This document shows, one piece after another, positions 5,807-7,415 of a stretch of DNA of 7,415 bases. The translations under genes and the position numbers were made by a program. The DNA is from Rhodothermia bacterium. GTDB lineage: Bacteria > Bacteroidota > Rhodothermia > Rhodothermales > JABDKH01. Each line of letters begins with the position of its first letter. Within the stretch, counting starts at the first letter, position 1. The notes beneath the pieces were generated by a model. The model did not search any database. It was not told the DNA's origin and saw nothing but the letters and a program-made list of their open reading frames with translations. The stretch lies in contig JAUIJQ010000149.1 of NCBI GenBank assembly GCA_030431165.1, forward strand, positions 1 to 7,415, in the 5' to 3' direction.

Positions 5807-6463
5807 TCAGACTGATCGGGAGCGACCGTAGATGCCGTTGTACGCAGCCACCGCGACGGCGGCACCGATCACCGGGGCGATCAGATAGATCCACTGGTCG
5901 GAGATCGGTCCCGCGAACAGCGCGGGAGCAACGGAGCGGGCCGGATTCATCGAAGCGCCGCTGATTGGTCCGGCGAAGAGCGCTGCCAGGGCCACCGTCG
6001 CCCCGATTGCCGCACCGGCCATCAGTCCCTTTTCCTTTGCGCCGACTGCCACACAGATGATGACGAACATCAGCATAAACGAGATGACGACCTCCGCTCC
6101 AAACGCCTGTTGCCAGTCGCCTGACGGGATCGTTGCGCCGAATGAGTGGTCTCCCGGAAGGACCAGCGCGATGACACCCGATGCGAGTATTGCGCCGACG
6201 AACTGCGCTGCGACATAAGCCGCCGTCTCGGTGGCGGTCATCCGGCCGGCGATCAGAAATCCGACAGACACCGCCGGATTGATGTGTGCACCCGAAACGT
6301 CGCCCACCGAGTAGATCATCGCCATGACGATCAATCCAAACGTGATGGCGATGCCCACGTGTGTGACGACGCCGGTCATGGTCTCGTTGACCACAATTGC
6401 ACCGGTGCCTGCAAAAACGAGAAAGAACGTGCCGATCGTTTCGGCGAGCAGTCGTTGCTTCAT
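5807..6463 (-). CDS. MIP-family aquaglyceroporin, AqpS-like arsenite channel
   Basis: A 218-aa inner-membrane channel with six predicted helices and both half-helix motifs: SGAHINPAVS (N62) and SGASMNPARS (N173). By alignment in my head with AQP1 and NOD26, the aromatic/arginine filter is F42, A161, A170 and R176, wider than in water-only aquaporins and close to NIP-type channels known to pass metalloids. The order arsR, channel, arsC copies the S. meliloti arsR-aqpS-arsC arrangement, where the channel takes the place of an ArsB/Acr3 pump and lets arsenite out after arsenate reduction. I chose ATG 6461-6463 (MKQRLLAETIGTFF); the longer frame to 6592 runs antisense-free through arsR with an Arg-rich stretch unlike the family. 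It starts 4 nt after the arsR stop with no clear Shine-Dalgarno, so translation is probably coupled. ALFAGPIS occurs twice (161-168, 181-188). Channel identity is sure; arsenite transport is inferred from context. Confidence 0.88.
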   Translation of the reverse strand: MKQRLLAETIGTFFLVFAGTGAIVVNETMTGVVTHVGIAITFGLIVMAMIYSVGDVSGAHINPAVSVGFLIAGRMTATETAAYVAAQFVGAILASGVIALVLPGDHSFGATIPSGDWQQAFGAEVVISFMLMFVIICVAVGAKEKGLMAGAAIGATVALAALFAGPISGASMNPARSVAPALFAGPISDQWIYLIAPVIGAAVAVAAYNGIYGRSRSV

Positions 6464-6467
6464 TCGA

Positions 6468-6803
6468 TCAGCAGCAGTTCTCGCGCGGGGCGCTTGACGC
6501 GATCTCGTCGAGATAGCCGGACATTGCGCTTGCCGCTCTCGCGAGCGCGTCGGTATCCAGGCAGTAACATGAGCGCGGGCCGTCGATCTCACCCTTGATC
6601 AGGCCGGCTTCTTTGAGCGTCTTGAGGTGACGCGACACCGTCGCCTGTGCAAGCGGCATGGCGTCAACAATCTCTCCGCAGATGCAGGACTCGTGTTGGG
6701 CAAGGTGCTGTATGATTGCGAGCCGCGCGGGGTGTGCGAGTGCCTTGCTCAAGTCAGCCAGTTCCTGCAGATCGGACTCAAAAACGTCGGTCTTGGCAAG
6801 CAT
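6468..6803 (-). CDS. arsR: ArsR-family As(III)-responsive repressor
   Basis: A 111-aa winged-helix metalloregulator. DLSKALAHPARLAIIQHL (residues 17-34) begins the domain, ESCICGEIV provides the C40-x-C42 pair matching the ELCVCDL metal site, and QATVSRHLKTLKEAGLI (53-69) is the recognition helix. Further cysteines at C79 and C81 and a C-terminal C110-C111 pair could supply the third thiolate for trivalent arsenic. Bound arsenite would release it from DNA and open the operon. ATG start at 6801-6803, no clear Shine-Dalgarno. It is first in the cassette, with a promoter and a perfect dyad just upstream, consistent with autoregulation. Confidence 0.92.
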   Translation of the reverse strand: MLAKTDVFESDLQELADLSKALAHPARLAIIQHLAQHESCICGEIVDAMPLAQATVSRHLKTLKEAGLIKGEIDGPRSCYCLDTDALARAASAMSGYLDEIASSAPRENCC

Positions 6804-6834
6804 ACGTGTTTGACGAACCCGGGTGTGTCCTTAA

Positions 6835-6851
6835 CGCGATCCTTTATCGCG
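6835..6851. promoter_or_regulatory. Putative ArsR operator dyad
   Basis: CGCGAT (6835-6840) and ATCGCG (6846-6851) form a perfect 6-bp inverted repeat around a 5-nt centre. It sits about 5-20 nt downstream of the predicted transcription start and 32 nt before the arsR ATG. A repressor there could block early transcription; as RNA it could also form a small hairpin. Binding is inferred. Confidence 0.4.
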
Positions 6852-6862
6852 GATATAGGATA

Positions 6863-6891
6863 AATATACGATGGCGTGATCGAAGTGCCAG
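6863..6891 (-). promoter_or_regulatory. Promoter of arsR-aquaporin-arsC
   Basis: On the minus strand, CTGGCA (6886-6891, 4 of 6 to TTGACA) is separated by 17 bases from TATATT (6863-6868). It lies just past the DUF4256 stop codon. The predicted start near 6855 leaves a leader of about 50 nt. The -35 box overlaps a small inverted repeat, AGTGC-CA-GCACT (6884-6895). Confidence 0.5.
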
Positions 6892-6894
6892 CAC

Positions 6895-7415
6895 TCAAAC
6901 AAGCAGCTTGCAGCGGAAGCCCCGTGCGGCATAGTAGCTTTCTGCCCCGTTGTGGTAGACAAAGACACTGCCGTACCTGAAGTCGCCGAAGATGGCACCA
7001 CCGCGATCGCGGATCGCCGCTGGTGTAAGGAGCCAGCTTGACGTCGTAGTGTCAAACTCCCCCAGGGCTTGAAGTGCACGGTAGTCAGACTCGGTTAGTA
7101 GCGCTACGCCCATGGCTAAAGCTGTTTCAATGGCACTGCCGTCGGGTTTGTGTTTCTTGCGTGCCTGAAGCGCTTCGTCATCATAGCACAGGCTTCGGCG
7201 TCCGGCGGGACTCTGCTTTGCGCAGTCGACGAACGTGTACGTCTCGGATTCTTCGTTGTAGCCGATGACGTCGGGCTCTCCGCCGGTTGCCTCCATCTCG
7301 CCGAGGGACCACAACTTGTCAGCCGCCGCCGCCAGGCGCTTTTGCACATCCGACCACGAGACGTCTACATGTCTTCCCGGATTCTCTTCGAACCGGGCCT
7401 CCAGTGTGGCGAGCA
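6895..7415 (-). CDS. DUF4256 family protein, 5' end beyond window
   Basis: Partial gene; 172 complete codons are visible and the start is past the right edge, probably by about ten residues judging from the family. The internal GTG at 7345-7347 is not the start, since the frame continues upstream with a family-like LATLEARFEENPGRH. Conserved blocks include KLWSLGEMEATGGEPDV, FVDCAKQSPAGRRSLCYD, KKHKPDGSAIE, LLTESDYRALQALGEFDT, SSWLLTP and FVYHNGAESYYAARGFR near the C-terminus. No signal peptide or membrane segment is visible. No biochemical role is known to me for this family; the many conserved polar and aromatic residues suggest an enzyme or ligand-binding fold, but that is a guess. It ends 91 nt before arsR, and that gap carries the arsR promoter, so it is probably not part of the arsenic unit. 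Confidence 0.88.
   Translation of the reverse strand, partial: LATLEARFEENPGRHVDVSWSDVQKRLAAAADKLWSLGEMEATGGEPDVIGYNEESETYTFVDCAKQSPAGRRSLCYDDEALQARKKHKPDGSAIETALAMGVALLTESDYRALQALGEFDTTTSSWLLTPAAIRDRGGAIFGDFRYGSVFVYHNGAESYYAARGFRCKLLV

Noticed and set aside
5785..5865. N-terminal extension of arsC into the aquaporin gene
   Set aside because: The extra 27 residues overlap the aquaporin coding end and do not resemble the ArsC family, which starts at MRLRTQLAAY.
5893..5982. ALFAGPIS octapeptide occurring twice in the aquaporin
   Set aside because: The two copies differ at the DNA level and fall in conserved-type segments around the second NPA motif, so a recent duplication is not supported.
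6464..6592. N-terminal extension of the aquaporin into arsR
   Set aside because: The Arg-rich stretch is a frame shadow of arsR; MIP proteins begin at the first helix, as MKQRLLAETIGTFF does.

Overview
All eight genes recognised in this window lie on the minus strand, so it reads from right to left. DNA is moderately GC-rich by eye, with AT-rich promoter gaps. Starts are often weak or non-ATG (a GTG repressor, a possible TTG thiol dioxygenase) and Shine-Dalgarno sequences are poor. Together with a BlaI-type repressor paired with an M56 membrane protease carrying helical repeats, this suggests an environmental Gram-negative-type bacterium of the Gemmatimonadota/Acidobacteriota kind. That placement is inference only; there is no rRNA or phylogenetic marker here.

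Right part (7415 to about 4500): the 3' portion of a DUF4256 gene is followed by a compact arsenic cassette, arsR (6803-6468), an aquaglyceroporin of the MIP family (6463-5807) and arsC (5784-5158). Gaps within it are 4 and 22 nt. A promoter (CTGGCA-N17-TATATT) and a perfect 6-bp dyad that could be the ArsR operator lie in the gap upstream of arsR. No ArsB, Acr3 or ArsA is present. The order arsR-aquaporin-arsC matches the known Sinorhizobium meliloti layout, in which ArsC reduces arsenate to arsenite inside the cell and the channel lets arsenite leave down its gradient. A YdeI/OmdA-type gene (5088-4513) follows 69 nt later.

Middle part (4500 to 956): a regulated unit begins with a promoter whose -35/-10 spacer holds a perfect 12-bp palindrome. 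It is followed by a BlaI/MecI-family repressor (4392-3988), an M56 BlaR1-like membrane zinc protease (3985-2183, starting 2 nt after the repressor stop) and, 84 nt later, a signal-peptide protein (2098-956). The protease lacks the penicillin-binding sensor domain of BlaR1. In its place, beyond the last membrane segment, it has four copies of a 34-residue repeat with core (I/V)xSSG(D/E)RxRxL. The downstream exported protein carries six clear copies of the same repeat, plus one degenerate copy. Sensor and exported product thus share one structural module. This is the most interesting feature of the window: it looks like a BlaR1-style proteolytic signalling system whose signal is not a beta-lactam and whose third component may be the ligand, partner or titrating subunit of the sensor. 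The protease also has a seven-unit, 15-bp in-frame minisatellite in its second extracytoplasmic loop.

Left part (853 to 1): a cysteine-dioxygenase-family cupin gene with an uncertain start, then 127 bases with no supported gene. No rRNA, tRNA, CRISPR array, insertion sequence or convincing rho-independent terminator was found.
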